From positions 1 through 49,810 of the forward strand of contig CANFWB010000010.1 of the NCBI GenBank assembly GCA_947450605.1: a stretch of 49,810 nt of DNA, in the 5' to 3' direction. Positions within the stretch are counted from its first letter, which is position 1; the number at the start of each line of letters is the position of its first letter. This document shows positions 17,819-26,489 of this stretch, one piece after another. The notes beneath the pieces were generated by a model. That model was not told where the DNA came from and searched no databases. It saw nothing but the letters and a program-made list of their open reading frames with translations. The stretch is from Burkholderiaceae bacterium. GTDB lineage: Bacteria; Pseudomonadota; Gammaproteobacteria; Burkholderiales; Burkholderiaceae. Made by a program: the position numbers and the translations under genes.

Positions 17819-18760
17819 ATGTTGTTTACCCCAGCTGAAACTAAGGTTGTTATCGTTGGTGGCGGCACCATGGGTGCTGACGTGGCAGCCGTATGTGCCC
17901 GCGGTGGCTGTGCAGTTCAGGTAGTTGAGCCCACCACAGAGCGCCGCGCACTCCTGCCAGATTATTTTGCAAATACCATGATCGATCTAGGTTATGAACA
18001 TCGCCTGCATCTGCTCACTACGGCTGGCTCCTTGGAGGAAGTAGATTGGCCGGAAGTGGATTTGGTGATCGAATGTGTGCCTGAGCGCTTGGATATCAAG
18101 CAAGAATTATTTGCCAAGCTCGAGCAGTATGCAAAACCAGAGGCGGTATTAGCCAGTAACAGCACTAGTTTTCCGATTAGCGACATTGCGAGAGGCCTGA
18201 AAACATCAGCCCGCATGATTGGTTTACATTTCTTCATGCCAGCACATTTGGTGCCTTGTGTGGAAGTGGTCTATGGCGAGAAGACCTCACCCATGGTTGG
18301 TGAAAGCCTTTCTCGATTGATGACAGCCTGCGGCATGGTGCCAGTGACCGTGAAAAAAGATTTGCCGGGGTTTTTGGCGAATCGCTTGCAGCATGCTTTA
18401 TCGCGTGAAGCTTTTGCGATGGTCGATGCGGGTATAGCCAGCTTAGAAGATATCGATAAGGCCGTACGTTTTGGTTTTGGTTTTCGCTACATCGCGGCTG
18501 GACCTGCGATGCAGAGAGATCATGCGGGTCTAGATGTCCATGGCGCTGGTGGCGCAACGATTTACCCTTCCTTGAATAATTCTCCTGAGATTGCGAAATG
18601 CTTAAGTGATCGTATTGCCAGTGGCAAGCTGGGCATGAAGACAGGTGAAGGTTTTTACTCTTGGACTGCGGAGACGATGAAAGCAGAGCGTGAGCGCTAT
18701 CAGGATGCTTTGCGGGCTGGCCTGAAGATCATTCAAAAAGATCTTCCTGAGATTGAATAA
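17819..18760 (+). CDS. 3-hydroxyacyl-CoA dehydrogenase family NAD-dependent dehydrogenase
   Basis: This 313-residue protein has an N-terminal Rossmann fold with VVIVGGGTMGADVAAVCARG, the catalytic His in GLHFFMPAHLVPCVEV, and the C-terminal helical domain from DLPGFLANRLQHALSREAF onward. The family oxidises the 3-hydroxyl of acyl-CoAs or free 3-hydroxy acids (as in L-gulonate or carnitine dehydrogenase). Context next to acid-catabolic genes favours a free hydroxy acid, but this is inference. GAAGGAG lies 6 bases before the ATG. It is monocistronic. Confidence 0.9.
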   Translation: MLFTPAETKVVIVGGGTMGADVAAVCARGGCAVQVVEPTTERRALLPDYFANTMIDLGYEHRLHLLTTAGSLEEVDWPEVDLVIECVPERLDIKQELFAKLEQYAKPEAVLASNSTSFPISDIARGLKTSARMIGLHFFMPAHLVPCVEVVYGEKTSPMVGESLSRLMTACGMVPVTVKKDLPGFLANRLQHALSREAFAMVDAGIASLEDIDKAVRFGFGFRYIAAGPAMQRDHAGLDVHGAGGATIYPSLNNSPEIAKCLSDRIASGKLGMKTGEGFYSWTAETMKAERERYQDALRAGLKIIQKDLPEIE

Positions 18761-18782
18761 GCCAAGCCAGACTAAGTCGAAC

Positions 18783-19988
18783 TTAGGCGAGATCCTTGAG
18801 GTTGAGTTTTCGTAGGTGGGGCGCTAAGCGGTAGGTGAGGAATACCACCGCTAGGGTTGCAGCTCCACCAAATATGATCGACGGTACAAGCCCAATGAGG
18901 CTAGCAGCAATGCCGGATTCAAGCGCACCTAATTCATTGGAGGAGCCAATAAAGATGCCATTGATGGCGCTGATTCTGCCGCGCATTTGATCAGGTGTAG
19001 TCAGCTGCATGATGCTTCCACGGATTACGACCGAGACTGAGTCGCAGCAGCCAGAAATAAAGAGAAAGAGTGCGCAGAGCCAAAGATTGCTTGAGAGTCC
19101 AAAGGCAATAATGGCAAGCCCAAAGCCGCCCACCGACAAAAATAGATGTTTTCCGGAGTCTTCTAGTAATGGGCGGCGCGCTAGGTAAATGCCGGTGATG
19201 ACAGCTCCCGCTGCAGGAGCGGCTCGCAGTATTCCCAGGGTTTCTGGGCCGGCATTGAGCACTTCTTTTACAAATGCCGGCAGGATAGAAACGGCGCCGC
19301 CAAACAGAACGGCAAACATATCCAGCACCATGATGCCGATAATTAACTCATGCTTTCTGACGTAATGAAAGCCCTCCATAAAACTCGTTAAGAAGTTCGT
19401 GTTCAAGCCTTCAGGTTTTTGATGGGTGATGCGAATGAAGGTAATTCCGTATAAACCCACGGCCCCACTCAAGGCCGCTAAAGCGTAGGTCCACTCTAGG
19501 CCGGCAAATCCAATCATCAGGCCGCCCAAACCAGGGCCTGCCACGACGCAGATCTGAAAGGCAGATGATGCGTAGGCGGTATAGCGAGTCATTTGGTCTC
19601 TGGGGATGATTTGTCCAAAGATGGCCTGATAGGACGGGCGCAAAAGGGCGCGTGCCAAGCCTAAAAAAGCCACGGCGGTATAAATTAACGGGACAGGTGG
19701 GGTGAGCCATTTCAATGCTATGGCAGTTAAAAATAATGCGACGGCAATATGGAGCAGGCAGGCGATAGCCGCAATGCGCTTTCGAGAGTGGTGATCAACC
19801 GCATGCCCCGCATATAGCGCCAAGATGAAGTACGGGACGAGTTCTGCTAGCCCCACTAGACCCAGTGAAACCACGCTATTGGTGATTTCATATAAATGCC
19901 ACCCCACGGCAACCATCATGATTTGGTAGCTCAGGGTTGAGCCAATGCGGTAGAGCAGGAGGGTTTTGAAGGCGAGACTAGTTTTCAT
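18783..19988 (-). CDS. Major facilitator superfamily transporter (EntS-like)
   Basis: This 401-residue protein has about 12 helices. The MFS loop between helices 2 and 3 reads YAGHAVDHHSRKRIA, and the family pattern SLGLVGLAELVPYFILAL resembles the EntS/DHA3 drug and siderophore exporter group. The direction of transport and the substrate are not clear. It is convergent with the dehydrogenase at 17819, with 22 bases between stops, and divergent from the cytochrome b gene with a 44-base gap. Confidence 0.9.
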   Translation of the reverse strand: MKTSLAFKTLLLYRIGSTLSYQIMMVAVGWHLYEITNSVVSLGLVGLAELVPYFILALYAGHAVDHHSRKRIAAIACLLHIAVALFLTAIALKWLTPPVPLIYTAVAFLGLARALLRPSYQAIFGQIIPRDQMTRYTAYASSAFQICVVAGPGLGGLMIGFAGLEWTYALAALSGAVGLYGITFIRITHQKPEGLNTNFLTSFMEGFHYVRKHELIIGIMVLDMFAVLFGGAVSILPAFVKEVLNAGPETLGILRAAPAAGAVITGIYLARRPLLEDSGKHLFLSVGGFGLAIIAFGLSSNLWLCALFLFISGCCDSVSVVIRGSIMQLTTPDQMRGRISAINGIFIGSSNELGALESGIAASLIGLVPSIIFGGAATLAVVFLTYRLAPHLRKLNLKDLA

Positions 19989-20032
19989 AAATTTAGATTA
20001 GTGTAATGGGGCTAGTCATTTATGCTTAGGGG

Positions 20033-20713
20033 ATGAAAAAAATCATTCGCGTCTGGGATCTGCCGGTCCGCCTGTTTCATTGGTTATTGGTCATCTGCAT
20101 TGTTGTTAGTTTTGCTACTGTCAAGATTGGTGGCAATGCGATGGATTTCCATGCGCGTGCAGGTTACTGTGTTTTGGTTCTGATCATTTTCAGAATCTGC
20201 TGGGGCCTGATTGGCTCTCACCATGCCCGTTTCATTAATTTTGTTCCAAGCCCTAAAGGCTTACTAGCCTATGTTTCTGGAAAAACTAAAGCGGGGCTTG
20301 GCCACAATCCATTAGGCGCCTTATCGGTTTTAGCCTTAATTGCTTCGGTGAGTCTTCAAGCTGTAACGGGACTATTTGCAAATGACGACATTTCTTTTGA
20401 AGGTCCATTTGCAAAACATGTTTCGAATCGGGTGGTCGAACTCCTCACTTCAATCCATCATTTCAATGAAAAAGTACTCATCATTTTGATAGTGCTGCAC
20501 CTCTGTGCAATTTTGTATTACCAAAAATTCAAGGGCGAGAATTTAATTAAGCCGATGTTGCTGGGTGATAAAGAAATTGACCCAAGCGAGGAGGCGAAGT
20601 ATCTGCCTGCTGACTTGGGTCATGCCTCCAAGGATGGAGGCCTACAACGCGGCCTTGCTTTGTTGTTGCTTAGCCTGATTGCGGTGATTCTAGGTTACTT
20701 CATTACTGCCTAA
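20033..20713 (+). CDS. Membrane cytochrome b (b561/Ni-Fe hydrogenase b-type domain)
   Basis: This 226-residue protein has four core helices, plus a C-terminal helix after a hydrophilic segment. Candidate heme ligands are in VRLFHWLLV, MDFHARAGY, SIHHFNEK and VLHLCAILYY. The opening VWDLPVRLFHW is typical of COG3658 cytochrome b proteins that pass electrons from the quinone pool to a c-type cytochrome. Its stop codon abuts the stop of the convergent cytochrome c' gene, a pairing that suggests they work together. Confidence 0.93.
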   Translation: MKKIIRVWDLPVRLFHWLLVICIVVSFATVKIGGNAMDFHARAGYCVLVLIIFRICWGLIGSHHARFINFVPSPKGLLAYVSGKTKAGLGHNPLGALSVLALIASVSLQAVTGLFANDDISFEGPFAKHVSNRVVELLTSIHHFNEKVLIILIVLHLCAILYYQKFKGENLIKPMLLGDKEIDPSEEAKYLPADLGHASKDGGLQRGLALLLLSLIAVILGYFITA

Positions 20714-21166
20714 TTACTTTTTCTTAAAGTCATCATGGCAGCCTTTGCAGGCGGCGCCCGCTGCGCCAAAAGCCTTCTTGATGGCCTCTTGATCGCCTGA
20801 TTGTGCTGCTGTATTGAGGCTTGCTACTGCGACCTGCATTTTGTCTGCAGCAGACTTAAATTTGGCGTTATCTGACCATACTTCAGGCAGTGCATTTCCA
20901 CCTTCAGTGCCTGGCCCAAAAGCTTGCCATGGCAATGTGGAGAGGGTTGCAACAACAGCGGCATTTTTGGCGACTTCATCTTTGTTAAAGGGGGCTTCAC
21001 CTTTAACAGCCGCGCCAATTTTCCCAAAGGAATTTGACATCACTGTGAATGCGCTCTGACGATATTTAATGGCGTCTTCTGGTTTTTTAAATTGAGCATA
21101 AGCAATACCAGCGCTTGCCAATAATGTGGGTATGAGTACGGTAAAAACAATGTGCTTGAGTTTCAT
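20714..21166 (-). CDS. Cytochrome c' family protein (periplasmic)
   Basis: This 150-residue protein has a signal peptide of about 24 residues (cut after AYA). The four-helix cytochrome c' pattern follows: KYRQSAFTVM in helix A, and the heme site GAACKGCHDDFKKK at the extreme C-terminus. Cytochromes c' bind NO or CO, or act as small electron carriers. The gene touches the cytochrome b gene tail to tail with no base between stops (TAA/TTA). Confidence 0.95.
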   Translation of the reverse strand: MKLKHIVFTVLIPTLLASAGIAYAQFKKPEDAIKYRQSAFTVMSNSFGKIGAAVKGEAPFNKDEVAKNAAVVATLSTLPWQAFGPGTEGGNALPEVWSDNAKFKSAADKMQVAVASLNTAAQSGDQEAIKKAFGAAGAACKGCHDDFKKK

Positions 21167-21257
21167 CAGGGGCTCCAGAGGTTTAGGTAAATCAATAGGG
21201 TTAAAACTTGCTTTCTCAGCATACTCTCGAAGACACTTTTTTGCTGGCTGAGATCCT

Positions 21258-21920
21258 TTAGAAAATCATTTGCAAGGGGAGTGTGACAAAGTAAAGGACG
21301 CCCTTAAAAAAGGCCATCAAGGGTTCCATCCACAGATTGCCAATAATTCCGGTAAAAACGAGCGCGAGAACGATAAAGAAACCCCAAGGCTCTAGTTTTC
21401 CGAGTGCGATCGATTGTCTTGCAGGCAGAAGGCCGGCCAGTATCCGACCGCCATCAAGCGGGGGTAGCGGGAAGAGATTAAATACTAAGAGGCCGAGGTT
21501 CCAGGTGATGCCGGCTTGGGACATAGCCACTAGGAAGCGTTCATCTACCCCAAATCCAACTAGGCTGATGAGGAGAATTGCCCATATTAGCGCTTGGATA
21601 AAATTAGATCCTGGGCCAGCCAAAGCGACCCAAATGGAGTCAATGCGGGGGTTACGAAGGCGCCCAAAGTTGACGGGTACGGGTTTGGCGTAACCCACCA
21701 AGAAGGGGGATCCCGTCAAAATCAGCATTAAGGGGATCAGAATAGTTCCAACGGGGTCTATATGTTTAGCTGGGTTCAGACTAACTCTGCCCAGCATATA
21801 GGCAGTGTTATCGCCAAATTTGCGGGCCGCATAGCCGTGCGCCGCTTCGTGGATCGTAATGGCGAAAATCAAAGGAATCGCATTAATGGCGACAGCTTGG
21901 ATAGAATAGTCAGTAATCAT
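21258..21920 (-). CDS. Site-2 protease-type metallopeptidase (M50 family)
   Basis: This 220-residue membrane protein has about five helices. The zinc site is ITIHEAAHGYAARKFGD (HExxH, about residues 23-27) and the second metal motif is LFPLPPLDGGRIL (N/L-x-x-P-x-x-x-x-D-G). It may cut membrane-anchored regulators; the target is unknown. ATG 21920 is chosen because the family usually starts about 20 residues before HExxH. The longer reading to 21977 would overlap the small gene on the other strand. No strong ribosome site is visible. Confidence 0.92.
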   Translation of the reverse strand: MITDYSIQAVAINAIPLIFAITIHEAAHGYAARKFGDNTAYMLGRVSLNPAKHIDPVGTILIPLMLILTGSPFLVGYAKPVPVNFGRLRNPRIDSIWVALAGPGSNFIQALIWAILLISLVGFGVDERFLVAMSQAGITWNLGLLVFNLFPLPPLDGGRILAGLLPARQSIALGKLEPWGFFIVLALVFTGIIGNLWMEPLMAFFKGVLYFVTLPLQMIF

Positions 21921-21949
21921 GGCAATATGATATCCATAGGAGCAAAAAA

Positions 21950-22117
21950 GTGACTGACGAAAAGAAACCCGAATCAAAAACCCCGGCTAAGCCTGTAGTG
22001 GCTAAGCCTGCAGCCCGTCCCCCAGCCCCAAAAGGCCCATCAGGCCCTGGTGGAAGGCCTCAAGCTGGCTTTGGTGGCGGAAAGGCCATGATGCGCAAGG
22101 CTGGCCGCGGCCGATAG
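21950..22117 (+). CDS. Small Pro/Ala/Lys-rich basic protein, unknown
   Basis: This is a 55-codon reading frame from a GTG at 21950, with AGGAG 7 bases upstream (21938-21942). The product is acidic for its first few residues. It then has repeated K-P-A units (KTPAKPVVAKPAARPPAPKG), a Gly-rich stretch and a basic end MMRKAGRGR. It has no hydrophobic helix. I do not recognise a family; nucleic-acid binding is a guess from its charge. The ribosome site and lack of overlap with a gene support expression. Confidence 0.6.
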   Translation: MTDEKKPESKTPAKPVVAKPAARPPAPKGPSGPGGRPQAGFGGGKAMMRKAGRGR

Positions 22118-22161
22118 TGGATAATTACGCTATTAATTAATGTGTTTAATGAGGATTTAGC

Positions 22162-22299
22162 ATGAACGAATGGCATAAAGAGTCGAAAGACGAAATCAAC
22201 AAAAAGATCATCACCTTGATCGTGATGTTGGCAGCCGCTACTAGCCTGGCTATTTTGTTTGCATTAGTTGCAGCTCATACTGGTTACGTATTCGGTTAA
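22162..22299 (+). CDS. Small single-helix membrane protein, unknown
   Basis: This 45-residue product starts MNEWHKESKDEINKK, followed by one strong membrane helix (about residues 18-40) and a short end. GAGG lies 7 bases before the ATG. No family is recognised. It sits 9 bases upstream of the DODA-type dioxygenase in the same direction and may share its transcript. Confidence 0.65.
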   Translation: MNEWHKESKDEINKKIITLIVMLAAATSLAILFALVAAHTGYVFG

Positions 22300-22308
22300 T
22301 CTGCATTA

Positions 22309-23088
22309 ATGACTAGCCATCGCCAACCTGCAGTATTTGCTGGCCATGGCAGTCCGATGTACGCCATCGAGCCCAATCGCTATACAGCTGCATGGGCCGG
22401 TCTTGGCAAATCACTGAAACGCCCAGATGCTATTTTGGTGATCTCGGCCCATTGGGTTACCCGAGGTGTATGGGTTACCGCAATGCCCAAACCCAAAACA
22501 ATTCATGACTTTGGCGGATTTCCGCAGGCCTTGTTTGATATTCAATATCCAGCACCTGGATGCCCTGCTCTCGCAGATCGCGTTAAGGAGCTTTTGGATG
22601 TTCCTGTCGTACTGGAAGAGAACGAGTGGGGCATTGATCACGGCGCCTGGTCCGTTCTGAAATACCTCTACCCTGATGCTGATGTACCGGTTGTGCAGCT
22701 CAGCTTAGATGGTTCTTTATCGGCGAGCGAGCATTACGAGTTGGCTAAAAAATTGCGCCCATTGCGCAATGAAAATATTTTGATTCTGGCCAGTGGCAAT
22801 GTCGTCCACAACTTGCGTACCATTCATTGGGGGGAGGGTGCGACTCCCTATCCCTGGGCTAAGGCGTTCAATGACTTTTTTGTTTCCGAGATGAATGCAA
22901 ATCACCATGAGACTTTGATCCACTGGGAGCAGTTCGGTGATGCCGCCCATTTATCGATCCCTACCTCTGAGCATTATTGGCCCGCCTTGTATACCCTTGC
23001 CCTTCAGGAGCAGGGTGAAGGATCTAAAGTCTTGGTTGATGGTTTGGAGATGGGCTCCATCAGTATGCTCACTTTTTCAATTCAATAA
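22309..23088 (+). CDS. DODA-type extradiol aromatic ring-opening dioxygenase (YgiD-like)
   Basis: This 259-residue LigB-superfamily protein has the metal ligands expected of the 4,5-DOPA dioxygenase group: FAGHGSPMYAIE (His), ISAHWVTRGVW (His), GIDHGAWSVLKYLYPDAD (His) and SGNVVHNLR (His). It cleaves catechol-type rings, although bacterial YgiD proteins act poorly on known catechols, so the true substrate is open. The length is normal. crcB follows 9 bases downstream. Confidence 0.93.
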   Translation: MTSHRQPAVFAGHGSPMYAIEPNRYTAAWAGLGKSLKRPDAILVISAHWVTRGVWVTAMPKPKTIHDFGGFPQALFDIQYPAPGCPALADRVKELLDVPVVLEENEWGIDHGAWSVLKYLYPDADVPVVQLSLDGSLSASEHYELAKKLRPLRNENILILASGNVVHNLRTIHWGEGATPYPWAKAFNDFFVSEMNANHHETLIHWEQFGDAAHLSIPTSEHYWPALYTLALQEQGEGSKVLVDGLEMGSISMLTFSIQ

Positions 23089-23097
23089 ATATTTATT

Positions 23098-23475
23098 ATG
23101 TGGCTATCTTTACTTGCAATTTTCTGTGGGGCGGGTCTCGGTGCATTGCTGAGGGCGGGGTTTAATCTTGCGACTGTCAGTATTGCCTCAACACTTCCGC
23201 TGGGAACTTTTATCTCCAATATGGTTGGTGGATATATGGTTGGCATCGCCGTAGCATTTTTTGGCAATAACCCAAGCTTATCTCCCGAGTGGAGGCTGTT
23301 TGTTATTACCGGTTTTTTAGGCGGCCTTACAACATTCTCTAGTTTTTCTGCTGAAGTGGTCGGTTTTATGCAGCGCGGTGAGGTGACTTGGGCACTCGGT
23401 ACGGCACTGCTTCATTTGGGTGGCTCTTTGGCACTCACGTTTTTGGGGATCTGGACTTTTCACTCCTTGCGATAG
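23098..23475 (+). CDS. crcB: Fluoride channel CrcB/Fluc
   Basis: This 125-residue protein has four helices and the Fluc signatures GAGLGALLRAGFNL, GTFISNMVGGYMVGI and TGFLGGLTTFSSFSAEV. The asparagine and the TTFSSFS track line the fluoride pore. It exports fluoride as a dual-topology dimer. No fluoride riboswitch is possible directly upstream, because only 9 bases separate it from the dioxygenase gene. The length is normal. Confidence 0.95.
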   Translation: MWLSLLAIFCGAGLGALLRAGFNLATVSIASTLPLGTFISNMVGGYMVGIAVAFFGNNPSLSPEWRLFVITGFLGGLTTFSSFSAEVVGFMQRGEVTWALGTALLHLGGSLALTFLGIWTFHSLR

Positions 23476-23535
23476 ATTTAGGTATAGTTTGGTTGATCGT
23501 CGTAGTATTAAATCGGCTTAATTAAGGACAACAAA

Positions 23536-24516
23536 ATGAAGACATCGCGTAGAGACTTTTTGGCTTACGGCTCCACTTTTGCATTGGTGAGTACGCTACC
23601 CCCTTTTGCGTTTGCTCAAAGTAAACCCTTGTTTGAGTCTATCAATTTGTTCATTCCTGCTGCTCCTGGTGGTGGTTGGGATAGTACGGGGCGGGCTATC
23701 GAGGTAGCTGCTAAGGATGCAGGTATTGTCGGCTCATTTCAGTTTGAAAACGTCGGTGGCGCTGGAGGTATGGTCGGTTTACCTCGCTTTGTCAATCAAC
23801 GTAAAGGTCAAGCAAATGCCTTGATGGTTGGTGGCTCAGTGATGGTTGGGGCTGCGATTACGAATAAGAGTCCGGTAACCATGGCTGATGTCACGCCGAT
23901 CGCATGCCTGACGGAAGAGGCTGGAATTATTGTGGTTCCTACAGATGGAAAAATTAAAACCTGGAAAGAGTTTGAGGAGGCTATCAAAGCTAACCCAAAA
24001 GCTGTTTCAGTGGCAGGCGGTAGCGCTGGTGGAACAGACCATCAGCTCTTGGGCTTAATTATTAAGGCCCTAGGCAAAAATCCAAGAGATGCTGCTTATG
24101 TGGCATTTGCTGGTGGCGGTCCAGCAAATGCCGCCATCTTAGGTGGTCAGGTGGTTGCGGGTATTTCAGGGTACTCTGAGTTTGCGGAGCAAATAAAAGC
24201 GGGCAAGATGAAGGCTCTTGCCGTGTCAGGCACTAAGCGTATTCCGGGCGTGGATGTGCCCACCTTAAAAGAATTAGGCGTGAACGTTACGGCAGCCAAT
24301 TGGCGCGGCATCTTTGGGGCCCCTGGCATTAATGCAGCACAAAAAGCGGCATTGGTTGAATTGGCCACCAAGCTTCATGGAACAAAAGCCTGGACCGAGA
24401 CCTTAGAGAAGAGAAAGTGGAATGATGCATTTGTTGCTGGTGCAGCATTTGATGCTCAGCTCAAAAAATACATTGCTGAAACTGAGACTGTGCTTAAAGA
24501 ATTGGGTCTTGCGTGA
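23536..24516 (+). CDS. tctC: TctC-type receptor of a tripartite tricarboxylate transporter
   Basis: This 326-residue periplasmic receptor starts with a twin-arginine signal, KTSRRDFLAYG, cut after about residue 28 (AFAQ). The mature part has INLFIPAAPGGGWDSTGRAI and FENVGGAGGMVGLPRF, the first ligand loops of TctC proteins. It begins an operon with tctB and tctA, joined to tctB by a GTGA overlap. This is the only TTT receptor in the window with its own permease and the only one with a clear Tat signal. A citrate-type ligand is likely but not proven. Confidence 0.95.
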   Translation: MKTSRRDFLAYGSTFALVSTLPPFAFAQSKPLFESINLFIPAAPGGGWDSTGRAIEVAAKDAGIVGSFQFENVGGAGGMVGLPRFVNQRKGQANALMVGGSVMVGAAITNKSPVTMADVTPIACLTEEAGIIVVPTDGKIKTWKEFEEAIKANPKAVSVAGGSAGGTDHQLLGLIIKALGKNPRDAAYVAFAGGGPANAAILGGQVVAGISGYSEFAEQIKAGKMKALAVSGTKRIPGVDVPTLKELGVNVTAANWRGIFGAPGINAAQKAALVELATKLHGTKAWTETLEKRKWNDAFVAGAAFDAQLKKYIAETETVLKELGLA

Positions 24517-24977
24517 GCACCCGTATAGTTGCGAGTTTTTTGCTCGTATTTTGCGGGTTAGCCATTTGGCAGGTTTTGAGCATTCCAGAATCAACCATGT
24601 ATTCCGAGGTCGGGCCTGTGTTAGCCCCCTCGATTTTGGTTGCATTACTCTCCTTGTTGGGAGTGTTTTATTTAATCTCCACAATCAGCAGTAAGGCTCC
24701 TGACTGCGTTCACCAGGAGGAAGAGCGCCCTCTCCCTGGGGGGTCAAAGCGCGTCCTATTTTTACTGGGTGGCGGCTTTGCATTTATTTTGCTTGCTAAA
24801 TTAATCGGCTTTCTCATTCCAGCCACGCTTTGTGGTTTGGGTGTATCAATGGCGTTTGATGCGAAATTCAACGTCAAAACAATTGCAATGGTGTCGCTTA
24901 TTGCTGGCGCATTTTGGACTCTTTTTTCAGCGCTACTTGGCGTTGACTTGGGACCGCTTGTTAATTTTAGTTTCTAA
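24513..24977 (+). CDS. tctB: TctB-type small permease subunit
   Basis: This 154-residue protein has four hydrophobic helices with a hydrophilic charged loop (about residues 60-80), the usual layout of TctB. The GTG start overlaps the tctC stop (GTGA), so translation is coupled. TctB joins TctA in the membrane and is needed for uptake, but its sequence is poorly conserved. The call therefore rests on topology, size and position between tctC and tctA. Confidence 0.93.
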   Translation: MSTRIVASFLLVFCGLAIWQVLSIPESTMYSEVGPVLAPSILVALLSLLGVFYLISTISSKAPDCVHQEEERPLPGGSKRVLFLLGGGFAFILLAKLIGFLIPATLCGLGVSMAFDAKFNVKTIAMVSLIAGAFWTLFSALLGVDLGPLVNFSF

Positions 24978-24989
24978 GTAAAGATCGCC

Positions 24990-26489
24990 ATGAGTTCATT
25001 TGACTCCTTAATGCAAGGTTTTTCTGTTGCCTTGCAACCCATGACTTTGTTGTATGGATTTCTAGGGTGTTTGGTCGGCACTCTTGTGGGGGTGCTTCCA
25101 GGCATTGGCCCAGCGCTCACCATTGCCTTATTGTTGCCGCTCACGTTTAAGGTTCCAGCTACTGCAATTTTTGTTTTGTTCGCTGGCATTTATTACGGTG
25201 CAATGTATGGTGGATCAACCACTTCAATTCTGCTCAATACCCCTGGTGAATCTGCCACTATTGTGACTTCGTTAGAGGGCAACAAGATGGCGCGCCGCGG
25301 CAGAGCTGGGCCAGCCCTAGCTACTGCAGCAATTGGTAGCTTTGTGGCGGGAACGATTGGCACCATTGCGCTCACTTTTTTTGCGCCTTGGGTCGTTGAT
25401 GCTGCTCTAGCATTTGGTCCGGCCGAGTACTTCAGTTTAATGATGCTTGCATTGGTAACTGTTTCTGCGGTTTTGGGCAGTTCAGCGCTTCGCGGTTTGA
25501 TTAGCTTAGTGGCAGGCCTTCTTTTTGGCTTAATCGGAATTGACTTGCAAACGGGGCAACCCCGATTTACGTTTGGGCAGCCAGAGTTTTTAGATGGCAT
25601 TGAGGTGACGATCGTAGCGGTGGGCTTATTTGCGATTGGCGAGGCCTTGTACTTGGCTTGGCAGGGCAAGGAAAATAAAAAGACTGAGGTTTTAGCGGTT
25701 TCGGGAAGCCTGTGGTTATCTAGAGAAGATTTTTCAAGATCATGGAAAGCTTGGATCAGGGGTAGCTTATTGGGATTTCCGATTGGTGCAATGCCGGCGG
25801 GTGGCGCTGAATTGCCAACCCTACTTTCTTATTTTGCAGAAAAGAAACTTGCTAGAAAGCCTGAAGAGTTTGGTCATGGCGCAATTGAGGGTGTTGCTGG
25901 ACCGGAGGCCGCAAATAATGCTGCGGCAGCCGGAGTATTAATGCCTTTGCTCACTTTAGGTATTCCGACTTCTGCAACAGCAGCGATTATTTTGTCCGCT
26001 TTTGAGTCATATGGAATTCAGGTTGGCCCGACACTTTTTGCGCAGCAAAGCGGATTGGTTTGGACCTTAATTGCCAGTCTGTATATCGGTAATGTTATTT
26101 TGCTAGTCTTAAATCTACCTTTGGTGGGTTTATGGGTAAAGCTCTTAAAAATTCCACCGCAATGGCTTTATGCCGGCATTGTGGTGATTTCTGTTGCTGG
26201 GGTATATGGGTCATCCAACTCCGTGTTTGATGTTGGCCTACTCTTTTTCTTCGGTTTATTAGGCTTCGGAATGCGCCGTTTTGATTTTCCTGCGGCCCCG
26301 ATGATTATTGGTTTAATTTTAGGGCCAATGGCAGAGCAATCCATGCGCCAAGCGCTGACTATTAGTCAGGGTAATTGGGCCACCTTTTTTGTGCGCCCGA
26401 TATCTGGCACCCTGATGTTGGTGGCGATTGCTTTATTACTTATTCCTAATGCACTGCGATTGATTAGGTCGCGTAAGGGAGCGGTTTAA
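24990..26489 (+). CDS. tctA: TctA-type large permease subunit
   Basis: This 499-residue protein with about 12 helices carries the family motifs [20 protein letters not shown] near residue 35 and [20 protein letters not shown] (about 66-85). A second repeat includes [20 protein letters not shown] and [13 protein letters not shown]. It is the main transport channel of the TTT system and runs on an ion gradient. It could also serve the orphan Bug receptors encoded elsewhere in the window. Its stop overlaps the convergent chromate-transporter gene by 4 bases. Confidence 0.97.
   Translation: MSSFDSLMQGFSVALQPMTLLYGFLGCLVGTLVGVLPGIGPALTIALLLPLTFKVPATAIFVLFAGIYYGAMYGGSTTSILLNTPGESATIVTSLEGNKMARRGRAGPALATAAIGSFVAGTIGTIALTFFAPWVVDAALAFGPAEYFSLMMLALVTVSAVLGSSALRGLISLVAGLLFGLIGIDLQTGQPRFTFGQPEFLDGIEVTIVAVGLFAIGEALYLAWQGKENKKTEVLAVSGSLWLSREDFSRSWKAWIRGSLLGFPIGAMPAGGAELPTLLSYFAEKKLARKPEEFGHGAIEGVAGPEAANNAAAAGVLMPLLTLGIPTSATAAIILSAFESYGIQVGPTLFAQQSGLVWTLIASLYIGNVILLVLNLPLVGLWVKLLKIPPQWLYAGIVVISVAGVYGSSNSVFDVGLLFFFGLLGFGMRRFDFPAAPMIIGLILGPMAEQSMRQALTISQGNWATFFVRPISGTLMLVAIALLLIPNALRLIRSRKGAV

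Noticed and set aside
23080-23097. Fluoride riboswitch upstream of crcB
   Set aside because: Only 9 bases lie between the dioxygenase stop and the crcB start, too few for the riboswitch, and no match was seen in the preceding coding sequence.
25193-25669. Minus-strand frame of 158 codons
   Set aside because: It is antisense to tctA, which carries all family motifs in the other strand.
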